Assembly (NCBI RefSeq): GCF_004348825.1
Contig: NZ_SMJU01000008.1
Coordinates: forward strand, 186,001-250,000
Origin: Arundinibacter roseus
GTDB taxonomy: Bacteria > Bacteroidota > Bacteroidia > Cytophagales > Spirosomataceae
Direction of reading: 5' to 3'
DNA length: 64,000 nt
The notes beneath the pieces are model-generated. The model made no database searches and was not told where the DNA came from. It worked only from the letters and a program-made list of their open reading frames with translations. Positions within the stretch are counted from its first letter, which is position 1; the number at the start of each line of letters is the position of its first letter. This document shows, in pieces, positions 17,730-27,195 of the stretch. The translations under genes and the position numbers were made by a program.

Positions 17730-18416
17730 ATGAACAGCCCTGTTGCAAGTGCCATGCAAAATTCATTCACCGAAGAAAACTATCTTAAAATCATTCATAG
17801 CCTATCCGGTCCTGAGGGTGCCGAGGTAAGTACCAATGCCCTCGCAGAGGGTACGGCTACACGTGCGGCCTCCGTGACGGACATGCTCAAAAAACTTGCC
17901 GAAAAAGACCTTATTCATTATAAAAAATATCAGGGAGTACGCCTTACGCCCAAAGGAGAAAAAGTAGCTCTGAAAGTTATCAGGCGGCATCGTTTGTGGG
18001 AGGTTTTTTTGGTAGAAAAACTTGGATTTGGCTGGGATGAAGTGCACGACATTGCCGAAGAGCTGGAACATATTCCGTCAGATCGGCTCGTAGAACGTTT
18101 GGATACATTCCTGGGAACTCCGCGCTTTGACCCCCACGGCGACCCGATTCCAGATGCCAAAGGAAATATGCCACTGTCGGACTACCTCAAACTTTCGGAT
18201 GTTGCAGCGGGCGACACCGTCCTGATGATGGGCGTAACTGAGCATGCACCGGCTTTTTTGCAGCACCTCGACCGCTCCGGCATTATGTTGGGTTGTGAAA
18301 TTGCGGTACAGGAAATCAATGAATATGACAAGTCTGCACTCGTACTGATTGACAAAACTAAAACGCTTTTTATCAGTCAGGAAGTCTCCAAAAACCTACT
18401 CGTTCAACGCTGCTAA
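17730..18416 (+). CDS. DtxR/MntR-family metal-dependent transcriptional regulator
   Basis: A 228-residue repressor that senses Fe2+ or Mn2+. Order: winged-helix DNA-binding domain (residues 12-75, SFTEENYLKIIHSL, then RAASVTDMLKKLAEKDLIHY), metal-binding and dimerisation domain (75-150, RRHRLWEVFLVEKLGFGWDEVHDIAEELEH with His/Glu ligands), and a C-terminal FeoA/SH3-like domain (about 155-225). ATG 17754 is an alternative start that would remove eight residues and may be the true one. Its position next to kup and lptG does not reveal its regulon; no feo or mntH gene is in the window. Confidence 0.92.
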   Translation: MNSPVASAMQNSFTEENYLKIIHSLSGPEGAEVSTNALAEGTATRAASVTDMLKKLAEKDLIHYKKYQGVRLTPKGEKVALKVIRRHRLWEVFLVEKLGFGWDEVHDIAEELEHIPSDRLVERLDTFLGTPRFDPHGDPIPDAKGNMPLSDYLKLSDVAAGDTVLMMGVTEHAPAFLQHLDRSGIMLGCEIAVQEINEYDKSALVLIDKTKTLFISQEVSKNLLVQRC

Positions 18417-18431
18417 GGCTCCCCTCCCCCC

Positions 18432-19514
18432 ATGAAATTAAAGATCCTTGATCGCTATTTGCTCAAAAACTTCCTGATTACCTACCTTTTTGTAGCCTTC
18501 GTGATTGTGCTGATTATCTGCATGATTGACTACACGGAAAAAATCGATGACTTTATTGAGAAGAAAGCACCCGGGCGAGCGATTCTGTTGGAATACTACC
18601 TCAACTTTATCCCCTACTGGATCAATTACATTAGTCCGCTGATGGTCTTCATTGCCACTGTTTTTTTCACATCGCGCATCGCAGCCCGTACAGAAATTGT
18701 GGCAATGCTTAGCAGCGGCATTAGTTTTGGGCGCATGCTTGTGCCGTATATGATGGGCGCATCAATTTTAGGTGCCATTATGTTTTTGCTCGTAGGCTGG
18801 ATTCTGCCTAAGGCTAACAAAATCCGTAATTCGTTTGAACAGACTTATATCAAAGATGAATTTTATTATGATGGTAGAAATGTTCACATAAAAATAGCCC
18901 CGGAGGTGTACGCCTACCTAGAAAGCTATAATGTCACAACCAAAACGGGAAATAAATTTACCCTCGAAACCGTGCAGGAAAACAACCTGAAACACAAACT
19001 GACCGCAGAACGTATTGTGTGGCACGAGGAAAAAAATAAATGGACCGTCCACAATTACCGCATCCGCTCGCTGGAAGGACTGAAAGAAAGCCTTTCGTTT
19101 GGACAGGAACTTGACACAACCATTAATCTGCGTCCCAAGGATTTTGAAAGCGATTACAATATTTTTGAAACCTTTACTTTACCCGAACTGAACGATTACA
19201 TTGAACTTTTGCGCAGCCGGGGAGCAGACGGGCTGGAAGTTTACCTAATCGAAAAATATACCCGCTTTACCCAACCCTTCGCCATTTTAATCCTGACGGC
19301 TATTGGCGTCATTGTCTCTGCCCGCAAAAGTCGCCGCGGCGTAGGCTGGCAAATCGCCCTTGGTTTTATGCTCGCGTTCATTTACATCCTTTTCTTTCTA
19401 CTCTCAAAAGGCGTGGCCGAATCAGGGAATATAAATACGTTGCTGGCCGTTTGGTTGCCCAACATCGTATTTACATTTGTCGGAATCGGACTGTACAAAA
19501 CCCTCCCCCGATGA
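18432..19514 (+). CDS. LptF/LptG-family permease (YjgP/YjgQ)
   Basis: A 360-residue inner-membrane protein of the LPS export ABC system, which with LptB and LptC extracts lipopolysaccharide from the inner membrane. The N-terminus LKILDRYLLKNFLITYLFVAF is diagnostic; about three helices lie before residue 130 and three after 275, around a periplasmic jellyroll domain (about 130-265). It starts 15 bp after the stop of the DtxR gene. Its TGA overlaps the ATG of the EamA gene (ATGA), implying translational coupling. Whether it is LptF or LptG cannot be decided here. Confidence 0.9.
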   Translation: MKLKILDRYLLKNFLITYLFVAFVIVLIICMIDYTEKIDDFIEKKAPGRAILLEYYLNFIPYWINYISPLMVFIATVFFTSRIAARTEIVAMLSSGISFGRMLVPYMMGASILGAIMFLLVGWILPKANKIRNSFEQTYIKDEFYYDGRNVHIKIAPEVYAYLESYNVTTKTGNKFTLETVQENNLKHKLTAERIVWHEEKNKWTVHNYRIRSLEGLKESLSFGQELDTTINLRPKDFESDYNIFETFTLPELNDYIELLRSRGADGLEVYLIEKYTRFTQPFAILILTAIGVIVSARKSRRGVGWQIALGFMLAFIYILFFLLSKGVAESGNINTLLAVWLPNIVFTFVGIGLYKTLPR

Positions 19515-20407
19515 AAAAAAATCCGCCACTGAGCGCCTATTTACAACTTCATTTTCTGGTACTGATCTGGGGCTTTACGGCCATTTTGGGCCTATTGGTT
19601 TCCATTGCCCCCACTTCCCTCGTCTTTTTTCGTACGAGTTTGGCCGTGGCAGGCCTGGCGCTTTTTATCTGGATTCGGGGAAAAAGCTTTCGGGTCGAAC
19701 CTGCGCAGATTGTCAGGATGATGCTCGTCGGTTTGCTCCTTTCGGCTCATTGGATTTTATTTTTTGCCTCCGCCCGCATTTCCACGGCGTCGGTTTGCCT
19801 GGCGGGCATGTCAACTACTTCTCTCTGGACAAGCCTGGTTGAGCCTTTGGTAAACCGGCAACGCGTTCGTCCGCTGGAAGTTTTTCTGGGCCTCGTAGCC
19901 GTAGCCGGGCTTTACCTGGTGTTTCGGTTTGAATTTGACCATGCACTCGGGCTTGTGCTGGCGCTGGGTTCGGCTTTTCTAGCGGCACTTTTTACGGTAG
20001 CAAATAGCCATTTTGTAAAAAAAACCGATGCCTTTGTCATTACATTTTATGAAATGATCGGCGCAAGTATCGGTTCCTTTTTGTGCATGCTTTTATTTGA
20101 ATCTTTGGCCTTAAATAATGGCCTGCCGCTTTGGCCCAAAACCAGCGACTGGCCCTGGATTCTGATTCTTGCCTGGGTTTGTACCGTCTATGCCTACTCG
20201 ATGGGCACGCATTTAATGAAAGAATTTTCGGCCTATATGGTCAATCTGACTGTCAACCTCGAACCCGTGTATGGCATTGCACTCGCCTTTTTTATTTTTG
20301 GTGAAAAAGAACGCATGAAACCCGGATTCTACCTCGGTACGCTCGTTATATTGCTGGCCGTAGTACTTTATCCTATCTTGCAACGAAAGAAACAGACAAC
20401 CGGTTGA
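19511..20407 (+). CDS. EamA/DMT-family transporter
   Basis: A 298-residue drug/metabolite-transporter-type membrane protein with ten predicted helices in two five-helix EamA repeats. The first repeat begins LHFLVLIWGFTAILG and includes the short FFRTSLAVAG segment; the second ends with VNLEPVYGIALAFFIFGE, typical of the family. Substrates of such proteins range from metabolites to amino acids, and none can be assigned. The ATG at 19511 overlaps the stop of the LptF/G gene by four bases (ATGA), which decides the start over an in-frame GTG further upstream. It is the last gene of the apparent DtxR-Lpt-EamA run. Confidence 0.88.
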   Translation: MKKNPPLSAYLQLHFLVLIWGFTAILGLLVSIAPTSLVFFRTSLAVAGLALFIWIRGKSFRVEPAQIVRMMLVGLLLSAHWILFFASARISTASVCLAGMSTTSLWTSLVEPLVNRQRVRPLEVFLGLVAVAGLYLVFRFEFDHALGLVLALGSAFLAALFTVANSHFVKKTDAFVITFYEMIGASIGSFLCMLLFESLALNNGLPLWPKTSDWPWILILAWVCTVYAYSMGTHLMKEFSAYMVNLTVNLEPVYGIALAFFIFGEKERMKPGFYLGTLVILLAVVLYPILQRKKQTTG

Positions 20408-20485
20408 ACTTGCTTTCGCCTGGCCAAACAGATGGCCTTTCACTTATCCATCGGGCATATTTTACTACTTATTGGCAATTCCTGT

Positions 20486-20493
20486 TATTTTTG
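20486..20493 (+). promoter_or_regulatory. Candidate -7 element upstream of the glycan cluster
   Basis: TATTTTTG fits TAnnTTTG and lies 23 bp before ATG 20517. The best -33 candidate is TTTA at 20460. This could be the promoter for the five-gene glycan cluster. Confidence 0.35.
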
Positions 20494-20516
20494 CCCCACC
20501 AAACTATGACCATACT

Positions 20517-21467
20517 ATGAATCCAGCGCGCTTGCTGCTTGTCATTCCCTGTTATAATGAAGAGGCGATTTTACATCAAACTCACGCGCAACTAGTGCAG
20601 TATCTTGCTGATTTGAAAAATCGTAAACTAATTGACTATCAAAGCAAAATCTGTTATGTGAATGATGGAAGCCGGGACAAAACCTGGGAAATCATAGACA
20701 CACTTTGTCAACAGGATTCTTCGGTAGTCGGCATCAAACTTTCCCGCAATTTTGGCCATCAAAGCGCAATTCTGGCCGGTCTTGAAACGCACGTGGCTGG
20801 TTACGACTGCTTCATAACGATTGACGCTGACTTACAGGATGACATTCAGGCCATGACGGCCATGATCGAAAAACACCGCGACGGCGCCATGATTGTATAT
20901 GGCGTACGCAACGACCGCAGTTCTGACAGCTGGTTCAAGCGGTTTACAGCAGAAGGTTTCTATAAAATGATGCAGAAAATGGGTGTCCCCGTGGTGTTTA
21001 ATCACGCCGATTTCAGATTGATGGACAAACGGGTGCTGATTGAATTAGGCGATTTTCGGGAAATCAACCTCTTCCTGCGGGGCATTGTGCCGCTGATTGG
21101 TTTTCAAAGCGATAAAGTTTTTTACAAAAGACTCGAACGCACCGCAGGCGAAACCAAATATCCGCTCAAAAAAATGGTGCTCTTTGCCTGGAATGGCATC
21201 ACCTCTTTTTCAACCTTTCCCATGCGGTTGGTCCTTTATTTCGGTCTTTTCAATTTTATTGTTGCCATGGCCATTTTCGGATATATTCTGGTATCCTATG
21301 CATTTGGGTTTACCGTGCCGGGCTGGACCTCCACCATGCTTCCAATTACATTTTTTAGTGGCTCCAATATGATGGCGCTGGGTTTAATTGGTGAATACAT
21401 TGGCAAAATTTACGAGGAAGTGAAAGCACGTCCCCGCTATATTATAGAAAAAATAGTGAATGAATAA
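20517..21467 (+). CDS. Family 2 glycosyltransferase, polyprenyl-phosphate type (GtrB-like)
   Basis: A 316-residue membrane-associated GT2 enzyme. The GT-A domain begins LLLVIPCYNEEAIL; metal and nucleotide-sugar residues lie in YVNDGSRDKTW and ITIDADLQDDIQAM. Two C-terminal helices (about 230-300) place it in the GtrB/DPM1 group, which transfers a sugar from a nucleotide donor to a polyprenyl phosphate on the cytoplasmic side. ATG 20517 is preferred over an upstream in-frame start that would overlap the promoter element. Its stop overlaps the next gene by 8 bp. It resembles the second GT2 enzyme of the cluster in architecture, so two different lipid-linked sugars may be made. Confidence 0.88.
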   Translation: MNPARLLLVIPCYNEEAILHQTHAQLVQYLADLKNRKLIDYQSKICYVNDGSRDKTWEIIDTLCQQDSSVVGIKLSRNFGHQSAILAGLETHVAGYDCFITIDADLQDDIQAMTAMIEKHRDGAMIVYGVRNDRSSDSWFKRFTAEGFYKMMQKMGVPVVFNHADFRLMDKRVLIELGDFREINLFLRGIVPLIGFQSDKVFYKRLERTAGETKYPLKKMVLFAWNGITSFSTFPMRLVLYFGLFNFIVAMAIFGYILVSYAFGFTVPGWTSTMLPITFFSGSNMMALGLIGEYIGKIYEEVKARPRYIIEKIVNE

Positions 21468-22905
21468 ACGTCAAAATACGTACCGTATCGTCGGCAACGG
21501 ACTCAACATGGCGCTTTTGGCACTCGTTCTGATTCCACTTATTGCCCTTTCTTTTTATAATCACCCGTCTGCCGCCGACGACTATTGCTTCATTGATACG
21601 GTGTTCAAATATGGCTGGATGGAAGGGATGCATCATTACTACATTGGTTGGACGGGCCGGTATTTTGGTATTTTGCTCAACCACTCCAATCCTCTTATAA
21701 TCCGATCAGTAGCAGGATTCAAGATTTTACCAATTGTTTTAATTCTGAGTTTTTCAGGAGCACTTTACGTGCTTTTCCGACAACTGACGCCCACGCTGTC
21801 GCGTAAGGCACATGCAGGATTTACGGGCGTTTTGCTTTTCCTATATATTACCAAACTTCCCAACATTGCCGAGGCTTTTTACTGGATGGCGGCATTCGTT
21901 ACCTACACTGTACCCAACACCCTTACTATTCTCTGGCTTGTGGTGATGATTCGCTGGTACCGGCTCGAAACTATGCAGATGAAGGTTTTAACTGGAATTT
22001 TTGCCGGTTTTCTGACCTTCGCCATTATGGGTAGCAGCGAGATAAACCTGCTGGTTCAGTCGCTTTTGTTGGCAGGTTGGTGGGGGTATCGTCTTATTTT
22101 TCAACGAAAAACCGATGGACTCATGGCCTGGCTGGCCGCGGTGGCTGGTCTTTCACTCTATCTGTTTTTTTCGGCGCCCGGCAACGAAGCCCGCATGGGC
22201 GGCAATCCCGTCAGCGGAAACATCCCCGAATCAGTTCTGTATGCTTTTCGTAAATTGGCTATACTTTCGTTTGACTGGATTTTTCGCACCCCGCTTTTAC
22301 TCCTTACAGCTGCCTGGATTTACGTTCTTTCCACCATTACGCCTCAGGCCCTAAAGCATTTTAAAGTACCTTTTTTTTACATGGCTTTACTTTACACAGG
22401 AATACTTGCGGCTCAGATTTTCCCTTCGTATTATGCCATTTCCATAGAAGTAGAACCTGCGCCCCGCGTGCTCAATTCGGTCTATTTATATTTCCTTTTG
22501 GGTTGGTTTTATATGGTGGGGGCAGGCTATTATTGGATAAGTCAGAAACGGACAATGAGCACTCTGAATACTATGTATCAACCTGTGCTGGTGGCACTTC
22601 TGGTTCCCGGCCTTTTGTTTTTTATGTATAAAAATCAATCGCTGCGTACTATCTATTCCGATTGGCTGCGTGGAAAAGCCTCGGCCTATAATAAAGAGAT
22701 GTACGCCCGCTACGATCTCATTCATGCTTCGAGCGAATCGGTGGTGGCGGTTCCGGCGCTTAAAAATCTTCCGCAAACGCTTTTTGTCGAAGACATTCAA
22801 ACCAATCCCGTTCATTTATGGAACAAATGCACGGCTGGTTATTTTGGAAAAAGTGCTATTTATTTAATTCAGGAAAAAGACACCTCCCATGAGCTCACTC
22901 CGTAA
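21460..22905 (+). CDS. Multi-spanning membrane protein, GT-C/DUF6056-like
   Basis: A 481-residue protein with roughly eleven transmembrane helices. The first periplasmic loop has HPSAADDYCF, an acidic pair after helix 1 as found in GT-C transferases and in DUF6056-type proteins, followed by YYIGWTGRYF. GT-C enzymes use polyprenyl-phosphate sugars, the likely product of the flanking GT2 enzymes, so a role as the periplasmic transferase is inferred. The start overlaps the GT2 stop by 8 bp and the end overlaps the next gene by 17 bp, so all three should be translated together. I did not recognise a named enzyme family with certainty. Confidence 0.75.
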   Translation: MNKRQNTYRIVGNGLNMALLALVLIPLIALSFYNHPSAADDYCFIDTVFKYGWMEGMHHYYIGWTGRYFGILLNHSNPLIIRSVAGFKILPIVLILSFSGALYVLFRQLTPTLSRKAHAGFTGVLLFLYITKLPNIAEAFYWMAAFVTYTVPNTLTILWLVVMIRWYRLETMQMKVLTGIFAGFLTFAIMGSSEINLLVQSLLLAGWWGYRLIFQRKTDGLMAWLAAVAGLSLYLFFSAPGNEARMGGNPVSGNIPESVLYAFRKLAILSFDWIFRTPLLLLTAAWIYVLSTITPQALKHFKVPFFYMALLYTGILAAQIFPSYYAISIEVEPAPRVLNSVYLYFLLGWFYMVGAGYYWISQKRTMSTLNTMYQPVLVALLVPGLLFFMYKNQSLRTIYSDWLRGKASAYNKEMYARYDLIHASSESVVAVPALKNLPQTLFVEDIQTNPVHLWNKCTAGYFGKSAIYLIQEKDTSHELTP

Positions 22906-24592
22906 TCGTTTTGTTTGGGTGCTGGGGCTTTTTCCCGTCCTTTTTTTTATCGGGATCACCTACCACTATTCCGTTAATGTCCCCTGGTTTGATGACTTTG
23001 ACCCGTTTCCTGATTTTTTGAGAAAATGGATTACAAGCACTCGTTTCAGTGAAAAAGTTTCCCTGCTTTTTCAGCCCAACAACGAACACCGAATGGTTTT
23101 CGGAAAAGGCATTACGGCGTTGTACTACGCCATAACCGGAACGCTCAATTTTACTTTTCTGCACCTGGCCGGTATTTCCTTTACGTTGGGTACCTTATGG
23201 CTTTCCTGGCGGGCATTTCGCTCAACCAGGCTTCCGGCCTACTATTTTTTACCCGTTCCTTTTCTGCTTTTTCAGTTGCAATACCATCTCATTTCGCTAT
23301 GGGCGATTTGCGGTTTGCAGCATCAGCCAGTCGTATTTTTTGTTTGTCTGACTATGTTTCTATTGGCCAAACAAAAGCCTGGCTGGGCTATTCTGGCGGC
23401 TTTTTGTGCCAACTTTGCCATGAGCAATGGCTTGTTTGTATGGGTCGGCGGTGCTGCCATTCTGCTATTTCAGACTAGGTACAAATGGCTCGCAATCTGG
23501 TGCGTGAGCAGTGGAGCGGCTATTCTGCTTTATTTTTCGGGTATGACCACGATGGGCAACGAATCCAGCATTGAATTTCTTCTGGCCAATCCACATCTAT
23601 CATTTCTGGGCTTTTTTGCATTTTTAGGTGGTCTCTTCGATTTTGCGCCCGACCGAACCATTGAGGTACGAACGGCGCTGCCAATTCTCATGGCTTTTTT
23701 GCTCATGATTTGGGTACTTCTCTGGCTATTCAGTATCGTTGCGGGCTGGTTGGGCGACGTTTTCAAGCGACCTGCTTTTACTTCAAACCGTTGGTTAAAC
23801 TTTGGTATAAAACCCCAATTTGAGCAGTTAGGCTATTTTTCACTGGGCATAATGCTCTTTGTTCTGGCCAATGCTGCCGTGATCGCCCTGCTGCGTCCAC
23901 GCTTTGGGTTTTACGTCATGGTTGTTAGCAATTATAAGCTCTATCCGGCTTTATTTCTGACCGTTACGTACCTTTCCTTTTTATCCGCCAGCGCAAAGGG
24001 TACTCGTCCAACTGGTTTTAAGGCAGGCCTCGTTTTGAGCGTAGGTATTTGGGTACTAACGCTGATTCATTACGGTCCTGCCATTTCGGAGCGCCGCAAG
24101 TACCTGCTTGTCAATGCCTATAATCAGCAGCAGCATGCCTTTGGGCTAGGCTATCAACCGGGTTCAAAAGCAGCCGTTTACATTGATTCATTAGCAAATT
24201 TCACTACTTCCCGAAACATCTATCAGTTTCCAAACGAACTGAATCCATACATTCAACGCATGCAAACGGTAAAGCAAGCGTTGCCTGATTCGCTTCAATT
24301 TTCGCTCAGCCCGGTTGCCGATGGGTTAGCAGTTACGGAGCCTGCGGCGGTGATACCTTCGGGCTACGCTACGGGTGGGTATGTCTTTTTTCGTAGGGCT
24401 GAAAAGATTTACGTTTTTAAGCTAAATCAACAAAAATATACTGGTAGAAACCTCCTCATTCGCTATGACGAAGGTCTGGAAGTAACCGTCCCAACAGCTG
24501 CCATACCTGCGGGTACGTACGAATGGGGCGTGCTGATTCATGATGCAGAAAAAGAAACGGCTGGTGTCGTTGGCACAATAACCTTACCTTAG
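22889..24592 (+). CDS. Large multi-spanning membrane protein with periplasmic tail, GT-C-like
   Basis: A 567-residue protein: about ten transmembrane helices to residue 415, then a C-terminal soluble domain of about 150 residues (from HAFGLGYQPGSKAAVY on) that should lie outside the cytoplasmic membrane. The loop after helix 1 contains VPWFDDFDPF, an Asp-Asp pair in the place where GT-C glycosyltransferases carry catalytic acids. The previous protein has an Asp-Asp at the equivalent place, so the two may be distant relatives. The gene overlaps the preceding one by 17 bp. Function is inferred as periplasmic transfer of a lipid-linked sugar; no family name is claimed. Confidence 0.72.
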   Translation: MSSLRNRFVWVLGLFPVLFFIGITYHYSVNVPWFDDFDPFPDFLRKWITSTRFSEKVSLLFQPNNEHRMVFGKGITALYYAITGTLNFTFLHLAGISFTLGTLWLSWRAFRSTRLPAYYFLPVPFLLFQLQYHLISLWAICGLQHQPVVFFVCLTMFLLAKQKPGWAILAAFCANFAMSNGLFVWVGGAAILLFQTRYKWLAIWCVSSGAAILLYFSGMTTMGNESSIEFLLANPHLSFLGFFAFLGGLFDFAPDRTIEVRTALPILMAFLLMIWVLLWLFSIVAGWLGDVFKRPAFTSNRWLNFGIKPQFEQLGYFSLGIMLFVLANAAVIALLRPRFGFYVMVVSNYKLYPALFLTVTYLSFLSASAKGTRPTGFKAGLVLSVGIWVLTLIHYGPAISERRKYLLVNAYNQQQHAFGLGYQPGSKAAVYIDSLANFTTSRNIYQFPNELNPYIQRMQTVKQALPDSLQFSLSPVADGLAVTEPAAVIPSGYATGGYVFFRRAEKIYVFKLNQQKYTGRNLLIRYDEGLEVTVPTAAIPAGTYEWGVLIHDAEKETAGVVGTITLP

Positions 24593-24617
24593 AAAACATC
24601 TTACGAATCGTAACACG

Positions 24618-24625
24618 TATTTTTG
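24618..24625 (+). promoter_or_regulatory. Candidate internal -7 element before the second GT2 gene
   Basis: TATTTTTG fits TAnnTTTG. It overlaps the in-frame TTG at 24623; if it is a promoter, translation must begin downstream, which favours the TTG at 24656. No TTTG is seen at -33. Confidence 0.25.
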
Positions 24626-24655
24626 TCCACGGAACCTGATTTCTATTTTATTCCT

Positions 24656-25618
24656 TTGAAAACATTGCCACAAATCTCCATTATTGCGCCGCTCTATAAT
24701 GAGTCCGATTCTTTTCCGCACCTTGTGGAACGGCTCAATACGCTCATGGACAACCTTTCCCTTCGAATCGAAGTGGTGCTGGTAGACGATGGCAGCCGCG
24801 ACAACACCCCGGTGCTCATGCGTCAGCTGGCACTTTTGGATGACCGCTACCACTGCGTATTTCTTTCCCGCAACCATGGACATCAGCTGGCGCTCACGGC
24901 GGGCATTGCCTCGGCGCGGGCAAGTGAGGCTTTGTTTATCATTGATGGAGATTTGCAGGATCCTCCCGAGTTACTGCCGGATTTCTATAAAGAACTTTGT
25001 GATGGCAACGACGTGGTGTACGCAGTACGCCGAAAACGGAAGGAAAATATCGTCAAAAAAACAGCCTATTACCTTTTTTACCGCCTGCTCAAATCAATTT
25101 CTTACGTAGAAATTCCGCTCGATAGCGGCGATTTTGCCCTGATCAGTCGCCGCGTAGCCGATGTGCTCATTCAGATGCCCGAAGAGAGTCGCTACCTGCG
25201 CGGTATGCGTTCGTGGGTAGGTTTCAAGCAAAAAGGATTTGAATACGAACGCGACGAGCGAATTGCGGGCGAGTCAAAATATTCCTTCAAACTGCTGTTT
25301 GGGCTCGCCTATAACGGAATCTTTAATTTCAGCGAATTTCCCATAAAATTCATGACCCGCACAGGTGCGCTGTCCATTCTTATTTCCCTGATTTATTTTA
25401 TTACCGTTGTGATAAAAAAATTATTCTTTACCGAAGTAATCGAAGGATTCACAGCTTTGCTTTTCGTGGTCATTTTGTTTAGTGGCGTACAGCTGCTGGC
25501 GCTGGGAATCATCGGCGAATACGTCCTTCGCATTTTCTTTCAGTCCAAAAATCGTCCCCTGTTTATCATTAAAGAAGAAATCGTCAACCGAGCGTACGTA
25601 GGAAGAGATGCTGTTTAA
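24656..25618 (+). CDS. Family 2 glycosyltransferase, polyprenyl-phosphate type
   Basis: A 320-residue GT2 enzyme of the DPM1/GtrB group. QISIIAPLYNESDSFPHLVE opens the GT-A fold, VLVDDGSRDNTP and FIIDGDLQDPPE carry the donor and metal residues, and two C-terminal helices (about 235-300) anchor it. It should load a sugar onto a polyprenyl phosphate. Both possible starts are TTG: 24623 gives eleven more residues but lies in a promoter-like motif, and 24656 gives the usual short N-terminus. The gene overlaps the MBOAT gene by 11 bp, so the two are translated together. Confidence 0.87.
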   Translation: MKTLPQISIIAPLYNESDSFPHLVERLNTLMDNLSLRIEVVLVDDGSRDNTPVLMRQLALLDDRYHCVFLSRNHGHQLALTAGIASARASEALFIIDGDLQDPPELLPDFYKELCDGNDVVYAVRRKRKENIVKKTAYYLFYRLLKSISYVEIPLDSGDFALISRRVADVLIQMPEESRYLRGMRSWVGFKQKGFEYERDERIAGESKYSFKLLFGLAYNGIFNFSEFPIKFMTRTGALSILISLIYFITVVIKKLFFTEVIEGFTALLFVVILFSGVQLLALGIIGEYVLRIFFQSKNRPLFIIKEEIVNRAYVGRDAV

Positions 25619-27077
25619 CTCCCTCCAATTTCTGATTTTTTTTCTCGTCGTCACGGTTGCTTATTTCAGCCTGTCGTGGCGCGGACGATGGATGTTGCTG
25701 CTGGCGGCGAGCTGCTATTTTTACATGGTGTTCAAACCCGTGTACATTCTGATCCTGTTTGGCACCATCATTATTGACTACTACGCAGGCCTTTGGATTG
25801 AAAAAACGGAGGATCAGCCGAGGCGAAAAGCCTTGCTCGTAATCAGTCTTATTTCCAATATTGGCATTCTGGCATTCTTCAAATACTACGATTTTCTGGC
25901 CGATTCGGTCAATGGTTTTCTTAGCCTGACCAACCTTCCCCCGTTTGTTCCTCCTTTGGGTGGGCTTGTGCCTCAGGCTTTGGCCGAATGGATGACCAAC
26001 GGCGCTGGCAAAGTGCTGCTTCCCATCGGTCTATCGTTTCACACGTTTCAGGCCATGAGCTACACTATTGAGGTGTACCGTAAAAATCAGCCTGCTGAGC
26101 ATCATTTCGGCATTTATGCTCTGTATGTCATGTTTTATCCGCAACTCGTGGCGGGCCCAATCGAGCGGCCCCAAAACATGCTCTTTCAGTTTCACTCCTA
26201 TTTCAAATATGATTTTGAACAGGTAAAAGCCGGTCTGATGCAAATGGCTTTTGGTATGTTCAAAAAAGTAGTGGTCGGTGACCGCCTGGCACTTGTCGTA
26301 GACTATGCCTACACCAATCCCTACGAGCAAAATGGGCTTACGCTGCTGGTTGCCACCTTGTTTTTTACCTTCCGGATTTACTGCGATTTTTCCGGCTATT
26401 CCGACATTGCCATTGGGGCAGCGCGGGTAATGGGTTTTACATTGATGGAAAACTTCCGCACACCCTACGAAGCTGCCTCTATCTCAGAATTCTGGTCACG
26501 CTGGCACATTTCGCTTTCCACCTGGTTTCGCGACTATTTATACATTCCTCTCGGCGGCAACCGCAAGGGAGAATTCAGGCGGTATTTTAACCAATTTACC
26601 GTATTTCTGGTCAGCGGATTGTGGCACGGAGCAAGCTGGAACTACATCATTTGGGGCGGGCTCCACGGGTTTTATCTCGTAGCGGCGGTGGTACGTGACA
26701 AGTGGTTAAAAAAATTGGGTATTGAAATTCCACAACATCCAGTTTTGCGGTTTTTTAATGTCCTGATTACCTTTTTCCTGGTTGCTCTCACGTGGGTCTT
26801 TTTCCGAAACGACAAAGCGCCCGTTAAGCAGGCTTTTGATATTTTAGGCAAAATAGCAACGCTCTCCTGGAATGAAACCCTGCGCTCGCCACTCAACTCC
26901 GTCGAAATGTGGTTCTGCGTTTTTCTGATTGCTTTCTTACTGCTCAAAGAGCATTTTTACCTCAAAATCCCGACCCAAAACACCGGTTCATTCTACCTGA
27001 TTCTTGGGGTTTTGTGCGTAATCATTTACTTCTTTGGCGTGTTTACTTCCAACCAATTCATCTATTTCCAGTTTTGA
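25608..27077 (+). CDS. MBOAT-family O-acyltransferase (AlgI-like)
   Basis: A 489-residue membrane-bound O-acyltransferase with about ten to twelve helices. The N-terminus LFNSLQFLIFFLVVTVAYF and the central ISEFWSRWHISLSTWFRDYLY are typical of AlgI/DltB-type proteins; SGLWHGASWN carries the catalytic histidine (His340). Such enzymes transfer acyl (often acetyl) groups to extracellular polysaccharides across the membrane. They normally work with an SGNH/AlgX-type partner, but none follows here. Its place at the end of a glycan cluster, overlapping the GT2 gene, suggests that it acylates the sugar which that cluster adds. Confidence 0.92.
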   Translation: MLFNSLQFLIFFLVVTVAYFSLSWRGRWMLLLAASCYFYMVFKPVYILILFGTIIIDYYAGLWIEKTEDQPRRKALLVISLISNIGILAFFKYYDFLADSVNGFLSLTNLPPFVPPLGGLVPQALAEWMTNGAGKVLLPIGLSFHTFQAMSYTIEVYRKNQPAEHHFGIYALYVMFYPQLVAGPIERPQNMLFQFHSYFKYDFEQVKAGLMQMAFGMFKKVVVGDRLALVVDYAYTNPYEQNGLTLLVATLFFTFRIYCDFSGYSDIAIGAARVMGFTLMENFRTPYEAASISEFWSRWHISLSTWFRDYLYIPLGGNRKGEFRRYFNQFTVFLVSGLWHGASWNYIIWGGLHGFYLVAAVVRDKWLKKLGIEIPQHPVLRFFNVLITFFLVALTWVFFRNDKAPVKQAFDILGKIATLSWNETLRSPLNSVEMWFCVFLIAFLLLKEHFYLKIPTQNTGSFYLILGVLCVIIYFFGVFTSNQFIYFQF

Positions 27078-27195
27078 TTCTGACATTTTGACATTTTAGT
27101 CGGGGTCGTACAATTTTTTCTGAATTGTGAAAAGGCACTTGTTGGCCCGTTTGGCGGGTTTAAAAATTCTCACTTTATAAAAATCACCTTTTGCA

